64,000 nt of DNA from Mallotus nudiflorus (Eukaryota > Streptophyta > Magnoliopsida > Malpighiales > Euphorbiaceae): NCBI GenBank assembly GCA_947683625.1, contig CANTUR010000279.1, positions 3,363,001 through 3,427,000 of the forward strand, in the 5' to 3' direction. How positions within the stretch are numbered: position 1 is the first letter of the stretch; every line of letters begins with the position of its first letter. Positions 34,855 through 47,040 of this stretch are shown in pieces. The notes beneath the pieces were generated by a model. That model searched no databases. It saw nothing but the letters and a program-made list of their open reading frames with translations, and was not told the DNA's origin. The position numbers and the translations under genes are program-made.

Positions 34855-35750
34855 TTATAGGCATGCATCATCGAACTTAAAAGTAGCACCCTTGGCAAGC
34901 AATTTACATAGTGGCTTTGCAATTTTAGAAAAATCTTTGATAAACCTTCTATAAAAGCCAGCATGCCCAAGAAAACTTCTTATATCATTAACACATTTTG
35001 GAGGTGACAAATTAGGAATTACTTTGATCTTTGCCTTATCAACTTCAATGCCTCTCTTTGAAACTAAATGTCCAAGAACTATGCCTTCTTGTTCCATGAA
35101 ATGTCACTTTTCCCAGTTCAAAACTAATCCATGCTCAATACATCTGTCAAGAACATTAGATAGATTGTCTAGAAAATTAGAGAAGTCAGTACCGTAGACA
35201 CTAAAGTAATCCATAAAAACTTATACACAATCATCAATTAAATCACTAAATATGGAAAACATGCATCTTTGGAAAGTTGCAGGCGCATTATATAAACTAA
35301 AAGGCATATGCTTAAAAGCAAAAGTACCATATGGACATGTAAAGGTAGTCTTAGCTTGATCTTCAGGATGAATAGGAATCTGATAGAACCCACTAAGTCC
35401 ATCCAAATAATAAAAATAAGAAAAATTAGCTAATCTCTTAAGAACTTGATCAATAGAAGGCAATGGGAAGTGATCCTAGTTGCTTTATTTAGTTTTCTAT
35501 AGTCAATACACATACGCCATCCTATGACAGTTCTAGTAGGTATCAAGTCATTAGATTCATTCCTAACAGTGGTTAAGCCTCCTTTCTTTAGTACAACCTG
35601 AATGGGGCTCACCCATTTACTATCACTAATGGAATATATGATTCCATTATCAAGCAGCTTAGTCACTTCTTTTCTTACCACTTCTTTGAGAGTAGGGTTT
35701 AATATTCTTTGACCTTTAATGGAAGGCTTAGCATTAACTTCTAAAAGAAT
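34855..35750 (-). pseudogene. Reverse transcriptase of Athila pol
   Basis: Readable motifs: SDSKWVSPIQVVLKKGG, GWRMCIDYRKLNKATR, YYLDGLSGFYQIPIHPEDQ, FAFKHMPFSLYNAPATFQR, then GHLVSKRGIEVDKAKI and RSFLGHAGFYRRFI. The active-site box reads VFMDYFSVY where Athila elements usually have FMDD, so the second Asp is Tyr, and a stop lies just before it. Two frame changes split the domain. Confidence 0.9.
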
Positions 35751-36580
35751 TATATGCATACATATATGAGGACTAATACCCTTCAAATCACTTATAGAAT
35801 AACCAATGGCATTCTTATATGTATTCAACACATCACATAAGGCATCAGCATTATCACTAGGCAAAGATGAATTAACAATAAAAGGAAATTTAAGATTAGA
35901 GTCAAGAAATACATATCTGAGATTTGATGGTAGAGGCTTGAGCTCTAACTCAACTTCTTCACTTAATATAGTATCTTTTGGATCATCCTCTTTCCTTAAA
36001 GGTTCAAATCTCGATGTCCTTTGAAAAGGTTGATATGGAATTACCTCCAAAATATTCTTATTAGCTTCTTCCATCATGTATAGCTCCATAGAATCATTCC
36101 TCAAACACTCTTGAATTACTTCTTTAATGCATTCATCAATAACATCAATAAAATCAATTCTACTTGCCACTTCCACTAGCATTGACTTCATTATATTCAG
36201 CACATGGAATTCCATACATTCATTATCCACCTCTAATATGATCTTTCCTTTCTTTATATCAATGATTGCTCCTGTTGTCCTAAAAAATGGTCTTCCAAAC
36301 AAAATTGGGATCTCAAGATCCTCCTCTATTTCCAACACAATAAAGTTAGCTGGTATTACAAACTTACCCACTTTAGTTGGCACATTTTCTAGAATGCCAA
36401 GTGGATACGTAACAGATTTATCCACCATGGAAAGACACATATTGGTAGGCTTGAGCTCAAAATTCTTATTAGCAATAGTGGAGCCACTATTCCACCAAAA
36501 CTACCCGAGATGTCAGACATTGCAAAATCACCTAACATCCTTCTCTCCGGTTAAGCCATTCTATTCAAATTAAGTTGGTT
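35751..36580 (-). pseudogene. Protease of Athila pol joined to a gag remnant
   Basis: The protease reads TYPLGILENVPTKVGKFVIP and IPILFGRPFFRTTGAIID. The usual upstream gag of about 500 codons is absent: only a few codons near 36560 (RRMLGDFAMSD) look like the gag start, so most of gag has been deleted. The protease frame then runs on toward RT (EVVRKEVTKLLDNGIIYSIS). Confidence 0.85.
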
Positions 36581-36810
36581 TTCTCTTCTTTGTCTTTATT
36601 CCCTATGTAAAGCATGTAAAGTTAAATCAATTTCAGGATCAAATTTCAAATTACTATCACAGGTACTTTTAGTGAGAATGTAAATTTGCAATCAAATAAA
36701 TAACAAAAATAACTAGAAAATAAAAAAAATAAAGAAATAAAAATTAAAACAAGGCCTAAAATAACCTTTCTCTACCCTAAGTTAATAATAATTACTAATC
36801 CAAAAATTCC

Positions 36811-36825
36811 TTGGCAATGGCGCCA
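36811..36825 (-). other. Athila primer-binding site (tRNA-Asp type)
   Basis: The minus strand reads TGGCGCCATTGCCAA a few bases after the LTR end. The intact form complementary to plant tRNA-Asp is TGGCGCCGTTGCCGG, so decay is limited. Confidence 0.85.
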
Positions 36826-36830
36826 AATTC

Positions 36831-38315
36831 TGAAGCAGGTAGAATTGTATAACCCTAGTCTCTAGGACTTAGTATAGAGTAAGTAGGGTGTCAAACACTC
36901 AGGAATATAAGAGAAGCACAATTCAAAATGTAAATAAGAATGTATAAAAGATTATCATAAAACATATTGATTGGAAATTAGTGCGTATAATCTTTACAAG
37001 AAATTCTCATTATCGATTTAAAGTTAGAGTCTCTAAAGGTAACTCTCATTATCAATTAGAAGTATTTCCCCTTAGAGTCTGTAAGTCCTCTCGTTGTATT
37101 ACAGAGATAAGATAAAATCAGAAATCACATTATACTAATAAATCCTTAAAAGCAACTCTAGTTGTTAATCAAGGATGATTCCGTCTGGAGTCTACAATCA
37201 CTCTCGTGTCTTTGTAGAGATAGACAAAAATTATAAAGTAATTATACTAATTCTTTTCCTTTAAAATGAATTCCTTGTCTCCAATTAAATCCAATTCTTA
37301 AGTAATTTTAATTATATGTCCACCAAATTACTCCAACTTTCATTGTAAGTAATTTTGATTAAAACAAGTTACATATGGTGATCAATCATAAATAACTTAA
37401 TTAAGCACTAATTTAAATTAAATCATAAACAAAATAAGATAGAAAATGTAGTTCTTATTTAATTCATCATTGCTTCTCAAATAAGACTTAGCCAAAAAAC
37501 ATAGTTAGAGAACAATAAGAGAAGAAGAAAGAGAATTGATAAAACCCTTTTAATAAATATTCCAGCACTTGCTTGATGTAGAGCAATCTTTTCTTCTTGC
37601 TTCTTACTTGATCTCCTTCTAGTTGATCTTCAATCGCTAAGTCTAAGCAATAATTGCTCTAATGAAGTTATATATTTTGAATCATCCTCTAAAAAAATAT
37701 ATCCCTCATTGTTCAGTTTATAATTGATCTATATATAGACCCCATAGGTGGTTAAAAGGAGTTACAATTGAAAAGGTACCCTTTTAAACGAAGGGTCATA
37801 ACTCAATATAAATATAGTAACTTCTATGGCATTTTTTTCCTTTTATATGACCTTATATTGAGAACTTCTCCTTAGATCTCTGAGTTATCTTTCTAAAGCA
37901 ACTTAAATCACCTCATTTGGATGTTTGTAGAGGAAGTTATGGCCAAAATATGAAAACTACTCAAAGTTGGAAAGTTGTAACCCTTTGGTGAGACATCACT
38001 GTGATGACTTGGCACAGGCCTCTGACTCAGCATGACATGCGTTTGTCATGACTTGTTCCCATTGTAACAACTTGTGCTAGTATCAATTTAACTTGATTTT
38101 GCTTTTCAAGCTTCATACTTCATTCTAACAAGTCCAAAGTCCTTCCTATACATCAATTGAACCTAAAAACATTTATAAAATATACAAACTAGCATAAAAA
38201 GCAATTGGAACTAAAAATAGCATTTGCATAACTAAATAAACAGATAAACTAAACTAAAATTAAACAAAACAATACTTATAATACCTAAATAAGTATACAT
38301 ATTTGCATTGTATCA
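36831..38315 (-). repeat. Athila 5' LTR (1.5 kb)
   Basis: The minus strand starts TGATACAATGCAAATATG and ends CTGCTTCA. It matches the solo LTR at 43736-45277 and, with a deletion, 60674-61060. Immediately outside (38316) the Tat-B RNase H reading begins. Confidence 0.9.
37727..37740 (-). promoter_or_regulatory. Athila 5' LTR TATA box
   Basis: TCTATATATAGATC on the minus strand, about 580 bp into the LTR. The sister LTR has CTATAAATAG at the same distance. Confidence 0.55.
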
Positions 38316-38560
38316 GTGGGAAGTGAGAGAAGAGAGGTTAAAACCTTACATTTGCTATTTGAAGACGTTAATGAGAAATTTTACTAAATGTCTCTTTATA
38401 CATTTACCAAGAGATGAGAATCAAATGGCAAATGCCTTGGCAACACTTTCTTCAATATGGGATAAACCAATGGGGTTGATGATGAAGCCTTTGGTAATAA
38501 TGAAAATGAAAGCTCCATGTTATGGTGGAGAACAAGTTATGAGTATTTAGATAGGGCTAG
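38316..38560 (+). pseudogene. RNase H C-terminal part of Tat-B
   Basis: WEVREERLKPYICYLKTLM followed by FIHLPRDENQMANALATLS, the end of the second RNase H in Tat elements. It is truncated on the left by the Athila LTR. Confidence 0.85.
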
Positions 38561-39786
38561 AAGAAAAGCCATGATTTTATGACATCTAGAGATTCATTGA
38601 GGAAAGGAAGTACCCAGATGAAGTGTCCTCAAAAGAAAAATATGCTCTTCGTGTTCTTACATGACATTATGCAAGTAATTATAGGGTATTATATAGAAGA
38701 ATGTCAAATGGAACACAACTAAGATATCTCAAGAAGGATGAAGCAGAACAAGTGATAAGAGAGATTCATATAGGCATTTTGTGGATCTCATATGAATGGG
38801 ATGATTCTAGTAAAGAAAATAATTCGATATGGGTACTATTGGATTAGTATAAAAAAAGATTGTATCCAAATAGTGAGATAATGACATCAGTGTTAGATAC
38901 ATAGGAATCTCAATCATCTCCCCCCTATAGTGTTAAATAGTTTGACATCTCCATAGCCCTTTACAACATGGGGGATAGATGTAATAGGAGAGATAAGACC
39001 AACTACCTCAAACATGCATAAATATATAGTAGTAGCAATTGACTACTTCTCTAAATAAATAGAAGCATAATCCTTTAGTACTTTAAAGGCTAAACAAATG
39101 GGAAAGTTCATTTAAAAGAATATCATTTGCAGATACGTGATCCCACATCATGTTGTAATGTATAATGGTGTTCAGTTTCAGGTAGAGACAGTTGAGTTAT
39201 TGTATAGATATAATATTGAGCATCATAAATCCTCACCTTATTGACCTTAGGCTAATAGTGTAGTTGAAGCAACTAATAAGAATATGAAGAGAATCCTCTC
39301 TAAAATGGTGAAAATGCATAAAGATTGGTATGAGTATCTCCCCTTTTCCTTATAGGGATATAGAACTATAATGCACACTGCTACAAGATAGACACTGTTC
39401 TCATTAGTATATGGTTGTGAAGTGGTTTTGCATATAGAGACAGAAATTAAATCTTCAAGGGTTGTTATGGAAGCAAATGGATAGAAAAGAGATACGACCA
39501 CCTCATATCTTTAGATGATAAAATGATGGACGATTTATTTCACACTTAGATCTACCAGAGAAGGATATCAAGAGCCTTTAACAAGAAGGTTAAACCTAGA
39601 AAGATAAAGGCTGGAGATATGGTACTAAAGCAGTCAAGGGCAATAGTGTTTGATCCAAGAGGAAAATTCATACAAAATTGGGAAGGACCGTATTTAGTCA
39701 AGATGATTCTACTTAAGGGAGCTACAAAGATATCAAATCTAGAAGGGAATGATTGGCTAGAAAACCTGAAAAGACTAGTTAGGTAA
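38561..39786 (+). pseudogene. Integrase of Tat-B
   Basis: Zinc-binding and core segments over several frames. The first catalytic Asp is kept (WGIDVIGEI near 38975), the second is Tyr (MYNGVQFQ near 39165) and the Glu is kept (SVVEATNKNMKRILSKM near 39255). The C-terminal part reads GKFIQNWEGPYLVK and ends ENLKRLVR with TAA at 39784-39786. Many stops. Confidence 0.85.
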
Positions 39787-42700
39787 AAGTTAGGACATTC
39801 CCACTAGTTAGAAAACCCGTAAAGGGCTGGTAGACAAAAATCAGGGAATAAAATAAAAGTGGTGATCCTGCTGATAAAAAAACTCATGAAGGGCTAGTCA
39901 GGCAAAAATTAGGGAAATAAAAGTGAGAGAAAAATGTTCAATTGGAAAATCTGAAAGGACTAGCTGATAACAGGAGTTATGTCATGTGATGTAATAAATG
40001 TACTCATTTTGGCCCTAATTAATGAATCAAATTGAAATGGAATTTTTGTTTGAATATTGCATATTTTATCTTTATTATAAAACATGAGGACTTAAAGAAA
40101 AAATAAAACATGACAGCCTAAAATAAAACCAATCTTATGAGGTCACTATTATAATTATGTTTTTGTTTCTTCTTTTGTGACTCATCTAGTAATACTTGAG
40201 TCCTCTTGTACTTAGCAAATCCTTGTCGTTCTATAGCTTGCATGATAACCCAAGCCTTATAGTTGTCATCAGTAGTCATATCAGCATTCAAGTGCATTCT
40301 CCGCTCTAATGCTCTACCTGGCCACAGGTTCTTCACTTTGTCAAGAAAATCTTGTCTCAAAGAGAAGCCTTCAAATTTAGATATAAAAACCACAATGAAT
40401 TATGAGTGACCATACTAACAACAAATGCGTGAAGCGAAAAAGAAGGTCAAAAAGTGCAATCCAGGAACAGGAACACAGTAGTCATATAGGTTGATGGTTA
40501 TAAACTTTAACCTCCACCAAGGATAGACCCACATAATCTCAGTATCTACAATGCCTTTTATCTAGTCAATCCACTGATCTATAGTGTGGTTATCATTTAT
40601 CTTCAGTGGACAAGACTGTAGATGATGAGGTTGATAAGTCAAAGTATTGGTAGGGGCATTAAGAAGACTCAATTTCTCCTATAACCAAATCTATTAAAAA
40701 AAATGCTAAGTTGAAAACCTGAAAAGGCAGCTTAGGCAAAAAAAAAAGGTTACATACCTAAAGGAGAAGCAAATTGCCTATGAATTAGTTCTAAATCTTG
40801 AAATTATCCAACCCAATGATAGTTTCAGCAAGTATGACAGGCATATGGTTAGCTCTAGCTTCCACTTGTTCAAAGATATTGAAAATCCTTTTGTCAACAC
40901 CTCCATGAGAAACCACTAGCAAAAATTAGACGTACAAGGAGAAGGAGATAGTTCTAATATAGGCAACATTGTTCTTGTCCCTATTCCAATTAGAAGTAAT
41001 TAGAGAAGAAAGACTGATAGTCCTAGGGTTATGTGTGTACATGTAGATGTTGTCTGGGGGCATATCAAAGAATGCCACTAGTCTACTGGAAAATTGCATC
41101 TTGAGATCAGGGAGAGCAATCACAACAGTAGAGTCCAAAGAATAGCCAAGAAGTAGCAAACTCTTCAATTAATGGACACAGCTCTTATCCATTGAATCTA
41201 AACATATGGTCCTTAACATACCAGAAGGTGTCAACGACATATAGAAAATTATTGTCTATTTTTAAATATTAAAAGGATTTAAAGGATTTGGCATGGAAGG
41301 GTAGTAGTCTATTCCAATCGTCTCCATTAAAGCTTTTGAGAAATTTCTTCATCAAATTAAGGGTGGTTTGTGTCATAACAAAAGTAAATAAAAGAGCAGA
41401 ATGGAAGACAATCCTCTTATAAGCCCTTTATATAGGCATAAAGGTTAATATGGATGGGATTAGGATTTATTTGCTCAATGTTTTCAGATTAAATTCAAAT
41501 CAGTAATTAGAATGGCAAAGATTGAAGAACCAAAGCTAAATTTTTGATTAAAAATCTAGAATTTTGATTAGAATTCTAGAAATATGATCAGAAATCTAGA
41601 ATTTTGATCAAAATTCTATAAATCCAAAATACTGATAAGATTTCTAGATTTTCAATTCAAAAAATATTTTTTTAAGGTTTGATCGCAAATTAAAAGTCCA
41701 TAATACATTTAGAAAAAGTGAAGCAGTTTAAGGTAAAGAAGGAAGTCAAAGCACAGTCATGTAAGTACAAGTACTAAAAATGAAAAGATCACTAATCTTG
41801 AGCTCCAGAGTTTGGCCAAGGACTCCACCCTCTAGCTGGATTATTGCATTGATCTGGGAGCATAGAGGTGCCAATGCCATGATCGTTGAAACCTAAACCA
41901 GTAAGCTAACGGTGAAGCCTCTCATTCTTATGCTCTAAATCCCCAACATAACTATGTTGTATCAAGAATAGTTAGAATCATGCATATCATACATAACATG
42001 CATACATTTGCATACTTATTATAAATACTAACTCTTTAAGTATTTGTGATATGTATAGTCAATAATCTCTAGGATAAGGTGAGTCCATACAAATACTCTG
42101 CCTATGTCTAAGGGATCTATAAAATAAAGTTTACTAATTCAACAACAAGTGTTAGTCTATACAGGATTGAAAATGCAAATTGCACTTACATGTGAAGCAT
42201 TAGGAGTAGAGAAGCTAGGAATCTGAGCTATATCAAAATAAATGTGTTGCTCAATGGGAGTCTATACCATGGGAGCCCAATAGTTCATGGACCTATCAAG
42301 TGGTGGAACATGGCCCATAATGGTACTTGAGGAAGTATTACCTTGAGCAGCTTCACTATGTTGAGTATGCTCAACCTCTTGCTCAGTCCTCTTAGTGTCA
42401 CCCTCAGTCTCCTCCTCTATAGCATCATCAGTGGCTTCTTTAACCTATACAAAAAAAGCAAATATTATATGTATTAATGAAATAGATAAAGTAAAATGGT
42501 GATAGAAAGTATACCTCAGCTAGGTCTGTAGGAACTTGCTTTAAGAGATTCTCCTGAATATACTCTTGATAGTGATAAAAATGCATGAGTAGAGTCAAAG
42601 CATCACCTTAAGAGCTACTCTAAGCTCAGGACTAGTCATATTACAGCTCCATAACATTGAAGAAGGAATAGAAGAAAGAACATGCCTCCTGGAAGGTCCT

Positions 42701-44320
42701 ATGTGCCAATGATAGACACATTCACCAAGATACCACATCTAGCAACCGTAACCAGGAAGTAAAACTCTTATAGTCTCAAGCCTCATAGCCGCAATTATAA
42801 AATCATATCGCTGATCGTCTTTAGCACCAACCAACCAATCTGATTTGACTTGCAAATTCATTCAGTTAAATTTTATTTAACTTTTAAGGAGTTCAACTAG
42901 TCCCGATAAGTCTGCAAATCATGCTTGATGCTAGTTAGACGAGAAGAACCCCATCTTTCCATTAGAGGAAGAATCCTATCAAAGCTAATGGCACTGTAGC
43001 CTTAGATCACCCCAATCTTAATGCCCCATATCTAAAAGAGAGAAATAGTTGAAATAAAAAAGAAGAGGTTGTTAAAATAAGCAAAGTTAAAAAGGGTGGA
43101 AGATATACATATAGCACATGCAAAAAGTCACACATCATCACAACACCTCTACAAACATTATCTAATCTATAGTAGAGATAGGTAAGAACTACAGATCCCT
43201 AATCAAAGGTAGTGACTTTAGTAAGGTCTTGAAGCGGACCAAGAAGAGAAACTCAAGCAAGTCATGATCATAACAACTCCTAGCATCTTCTAGAAGGGTG
43301 TAGTAGTGGATACCAAAAGGAACTAAGGAACCTCCAAAGGTAATCCCAATGATGGTAGAGAAGCTCATAGGGGACATAGTCAGCTCACCCACTCATGTGT
43401 TAAAGGTGTGAGTGATATCCATCTGCCTCTCGATGAGAGCAAAAAATGAATAGTGGTATCACCTACCTCCAGCAGTCGGTAGAGCATAAATGAAGCGTCG
43501 AAAGCCAGATGCCCAAATGCATTATACTACCTCTCTAGATAAATCATGAAGTAATTCTCGAGCCAAGTGAAAGCAACCGAGAACTTTAGTGGTTTTTGAA
43601 TAAAATTCAGAAAATGACAGGAATATTTTCTCTTTATAAACTCTTATTTTTTCTGAATTTTATCATTGTTTTTATTTTTTTTTTATTTTAAGAAATTTAG
43701 GTTAAATATGATTGAAAATCTAGAACTTTAACCAGCGATATAATGCAAATATGCTTAGTATTTAGTAGTAGTTTAGTCTTACTTTTACTAAGTTTTCTTA
43801 TGTTTAGTATGTTTATTTGCTTATAAAGTTACTACTTTCATTTCTTTTATCTTTATGGTTTATGATGTAGGTTAAATACATGTTTTAGGCTCAATTCATG
43901 CTTGGAAAAGACTTGGAGTTAATTAGAACAGGTTGGAGAGCAAAAGGAGTCATTTTTTGACAATTAAAGCTTGTCACAAGTCGTCACCATGGGCACGACT
44001 CATAACAAAGAGCTTCTGTCAGGAGTCGTCACCCATGTCTCGACTCAGCACAATACAAAAGTCTAGAACATTCTGATTCAAGCAATTTTTGTATTTCAGT
44101 CATAATTTCTTCTATAGACACCAAAATTGATGATTCAAGTTGCTATGGAAAGATAACTCAAAGATCTAGAACTTTCATAAAGGAACTTTTGAGAGTTAAA
44201 GTCATATGAAAAGATGAAGTTGCCATTGAAGTTACAGTATCTGCAAAAGAAGATGAATTTTCATAAAGTGAAGCCATTCCAACTCAAAAGTTTTAGTCCC
44301 TTCTAGTCAATTGTGAATGC

Positions 44321-44330
44321 CTATAAATAG
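44321..44330 (+). promoter_or_regulatory. TATA box of the solo Athila LTR
   Basis: CTATAAATAG about 585 bp into the LTR, equivalent in position to the box at 37727-37740. Confidence 0.6.
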
Positions 44331-44348
44331 ATAGTCTTAGTCAGAAAA

Positions 44349-44445
44349 ATGGATATGAATTTCTTTTTATTGATATATATGAATTTCTTTCTATTGATAG
44401 AGATGAATTTCTTTCTATTGATATATATGAAATTCTTTCTCTTAT
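44349..44445 (+). repeat. 24-bp tandem repeat just after the TATA box
   Basis: About four copies of a unit like atgaatttctttctattgat, with spacing of 24 bp near the expected transcription start. Because 24 is divisible by 3 it yields a repetitive ORF (NFFLLI repeats) that I do not take as a gene. The other Athila LTRs here do not show it clearly. Confidence 0.75.
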
Positions 44446-46019
44446 TATCTAAATTATTGTTAGTTTGTTATTTAGTCATCATTACAAAAGGCAAAGCCAA
44501 GAAAGGAAAAGCACTACAAGCACCAAGATTTAGTAAAAAGGGTTTTATCTTTTCTCTTATCTTTTCCCTTTTTCTATTTTATATTTGATTTTCTTTTGTT
44601 ATTGCTTGATCATGTATCTTGGCTAAACCCTTGTTTGTTAGAATTGCAAGGAAGAATGAACCAATGAATTATATCTTTTTATAATGCATGATGAATTACT
44701 TTCAATTAAGTGTTTAATTGAGTTGTATGTGCTTGATCACCATATATGATGTGTTAGTCAAATTATTCATAACGACAGTCGGGGTAATTTGGTGGAAAAA
44801 CAATTGAATTCACTTAAAGGTTAGGAAAGTACCTAGACACAAGAAATCCACTTTGAGGGGCTAAAGAATTGGCAAGGAACTTTATAGTTTTTGTTTATCT
44901 CTATAATTATGTGACAACACTTATAGACTCTAGATGGAAATACCCTTATTTGACAACGACAGTTGCACTTAAGGATTTTAGGTCATATTCTCCATTCATT
45001 GCATGTGTTCATTATTCATTACAATTCTTTGGCTAATTCAGAAATGTAGTTCTAACAAATAATATTTAATTTGATACTTAGATAATTAGATTATTTAGTA
45101 TAGTTAGTAGTTAATTAGTATAATTAGAATAATCTAACAAATTTCACTATTAATATATTGCCTATCCACCTTAATATCTACTTGGTTAATATAAAATTTG
45201 CAATTCCCAGTGTTCGACAGCCTACTTACTCTATCTAAGTCTTTAGAGACTAGGGTATACAATTCTAACCCACTTTAATCAGTAATGCATACTTTCGACT
45301 AGAAATCCAGAGGTCTGACTGAAATTTTGATGGTCATCTATGACATACCAACATCAATTTTGCAAAATTTTGTTTTTAAGTTAACAATTTCATGCAGTTT
45401 GATTTGATTGACATATTAAATATCTTATAATTGCATGCATGAACATGTTAATTTATATATTCATAGGAATTTTATATTTTTTTTTTAGAATCAAAGACAG
45501 AGGAAGAAAATTTACCTCATCTCTAACTTGGGAGCATCTGTGGAGGTGTAAATGAGTCAAAGGGAGCACATCATCCCCTTCATTATGTCCTAGATTATTT
45601 TGAGGAAAATGTAGCTACGAAATGACTGGATCTGATTGTTTGGAGATGCTTCCACATAGTCTATGTTGTGGGTGAGCCATATGATCAGACAAATTTAAAA
45701 TTACGTGTTAGATGAAGGAACAATTGAAGAAAAAAGATTTCAAAATCAAGTGAAAGTGAAAAAAAAAAGGAAAAGCAAAGAAATGAAAAGGATAGGAAAA
45801 TTGAAAGAGATGGATCGACAAAAGGAAGAAAATGAAGGTTTATATTAAAGTGGCAAATCTCCACTTTAGTCCTTCAGCTTTGTTAGCATTTAAGTCTAAC
45901 ATTTTTTCTTGTAATTCAGTCCTAAATTGTAATTTAAATAGGAAGTTAAAAAAACTATGAAATATTACTTGATTTACTAATTCAATGAATTATTAAATCG
46001 TCAGAAAAAAAGTTATCAA

Positions 46020-46756
46020 CATTATACGTATTAGTATAGTGTCTTTTCAAATAAGCATTATACCTCCTAGTGTATGTTCAAATCAATACTATATGTCTGA
46101 GTGTAGTGTATTTTCAAATCAACGCTATACGTATAAGTATAGTGCATTTTCAAATCAATATTATACATCTAAGTATTGTGCATTTTCAAATCAATATTAT
46201 ACATCAGAGTATAGTGTATTTTCAAATCAACACTATATCTTTGAGCATAGTGCATTATCAAATCAATCATATACGTCTGAGTATAGTGTCTTTTTAAATT
46301 AACAATATACATCCGAGTGTAGTGTATTTTCAAATCAACACTATATGTCCGAGTCTAATGTCTTTTCAAATCAACACTATACACCTGAGTATAGTGTATT
46401 TTCAAATAACATTCTACGTCTGAGTATAGTGTATTTTCAAATCAACACTATATGTCTGAGTATAGTGTATTTTCAAATCAACATTATACGTCTGAGTATA
46501 GTGCATTTTAAAATCAACACTATACATCCAAGTATAGTGCATTTTCAAATGAACATTATATGTTTGAGTATAGTGTCTTTTCGAATCAACACTATACGTA
46601 CGAGTATAGTGCATTTTCAAATCAACACTATACGTTCGAGTATAGTGCATTTTCAAATCAACACTATATGTCTAAGTATAGTGTATTTTCAAATCAACAG
46701 TATATAGTGTCTTCTCATATCAACACTATATGTCTAATATATAGTGTATTTTTAAA
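46020..46756. repeat. 36-bp minisatellite, about 20 copies, in Tat-B 3' region
   Basis: The unit runs 'gtctgagtatagtg' plus 'ttttcaaatcaacactatac'. Each unit joint carries a dyad: CACTATAC, six bases, GTATAGTG. With a period of 36 bp all frames without stops stay open, giving repeated peptide-like ORFs on both strands that are artefacts. It sits between the PMD gene start and the polypurine tract, like the repeats of Tat-1 and Tat-2, but the unit is unrelated. Confidence 0.92.
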
Positions 46757-47023
46757 TCTCACAGCTAGATGGTCCACAGGAGCTCTAACGTATTCTTAAA
46801 TCATTTTTCACTAGATGTCTCATGGGGATTATAGTGAAATTTACTAAATGCTATATAATGGCTTTAGCATTCTGCTTGGTGTTGCATAGCAACATAAGCA
46901 TTCATTATGAATTGATGATCACTTATAGGAAAAAGCCTTAAGGTGCATAGGTAAGTATCTAAACATTTTATTTTTAAGAAATTGTGTGCTTATTTGCTTT
47001 GCAATAATTTGTTAAGCAAACAG

Positions 47024-47040
47024 CAACAAAAGGGGGCAAC
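47024..47040 (+). other. Tat-B polypurine tract
   Basis: CAACAAAAGGGGGCAAC directly precedes the LTR start TGTAAGCACC. This fixes the element's orientation and the inner end of the 3' LTR. Confidence 0.9.

Larger units (their letters stand above)
30026..38315 (-). mobile_element. Athila-type Ty3/gypsy element, gag and 3' LTR missing
   Basis: Minus strand: 5' LTR, tRNA-Asp type PBS, a trace of gag, protease, RT, RNase H, integrase, then an ORF in the env position and 3' untranslated sequence cut off at 30026. It inserted into the RNase H gene of Tat-B at 38315/38316. The conserved text GGACAATGTATGC followed by AAGTGTGGGGGA near 30630 is typical of Athila 3' regions. Confidence 0.88.
43736..45277 (+). 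mobile_element. Solo Athila LTR with target-site duplication
   Basis: A 1542-bp LTR with the same start (gatataatgcaaatatg) and end region (gtatacaattctaacc) as the Athila 5' LTR, but no internal sequence. Flanks accag (43731-43735) and atcag (45278-45282) form a TSD with one C to T change. The ends read CG and TA instead of TG and CA. It split the Tat-B PMD gene. Confidence 0.85.
40118..45680 (-). pseudogene. Antisense PMD gene of Tat-B, interrupted
   Basis: Tail-to-tail with the integrase. The likely start is MAHPQHRLCGSIS at 45680. The PMD core near 43420-43290 reads ERQMDITHTFNT, a stop, then VGELTMSPMSFSTIIG and SLVPF. Further parts with short coding likeness lie near 42700-42950, 41168-40926 and 40393-40118 (ends IRLVLF). 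Exons cannot be set exactly, but intron-like gaps are evident. A solo Athila LTR sits at 43736-45277. Several stops. It is diverged from the PMD genes of Tat-1 and Tat-2, so it belongs to another family. Confidence 0.7.

Noticed and set aside
36127..36573. 148-codon plus-strand ORF
   Set aside because: Shadow of the Athila protease region.
46039..46799. Overlapping ORFs of 75-120 codons on both strands
   Set aside because: They follow from the 36-bp period of the minisatellite; the 12-residue repeats show no independent coding signal.
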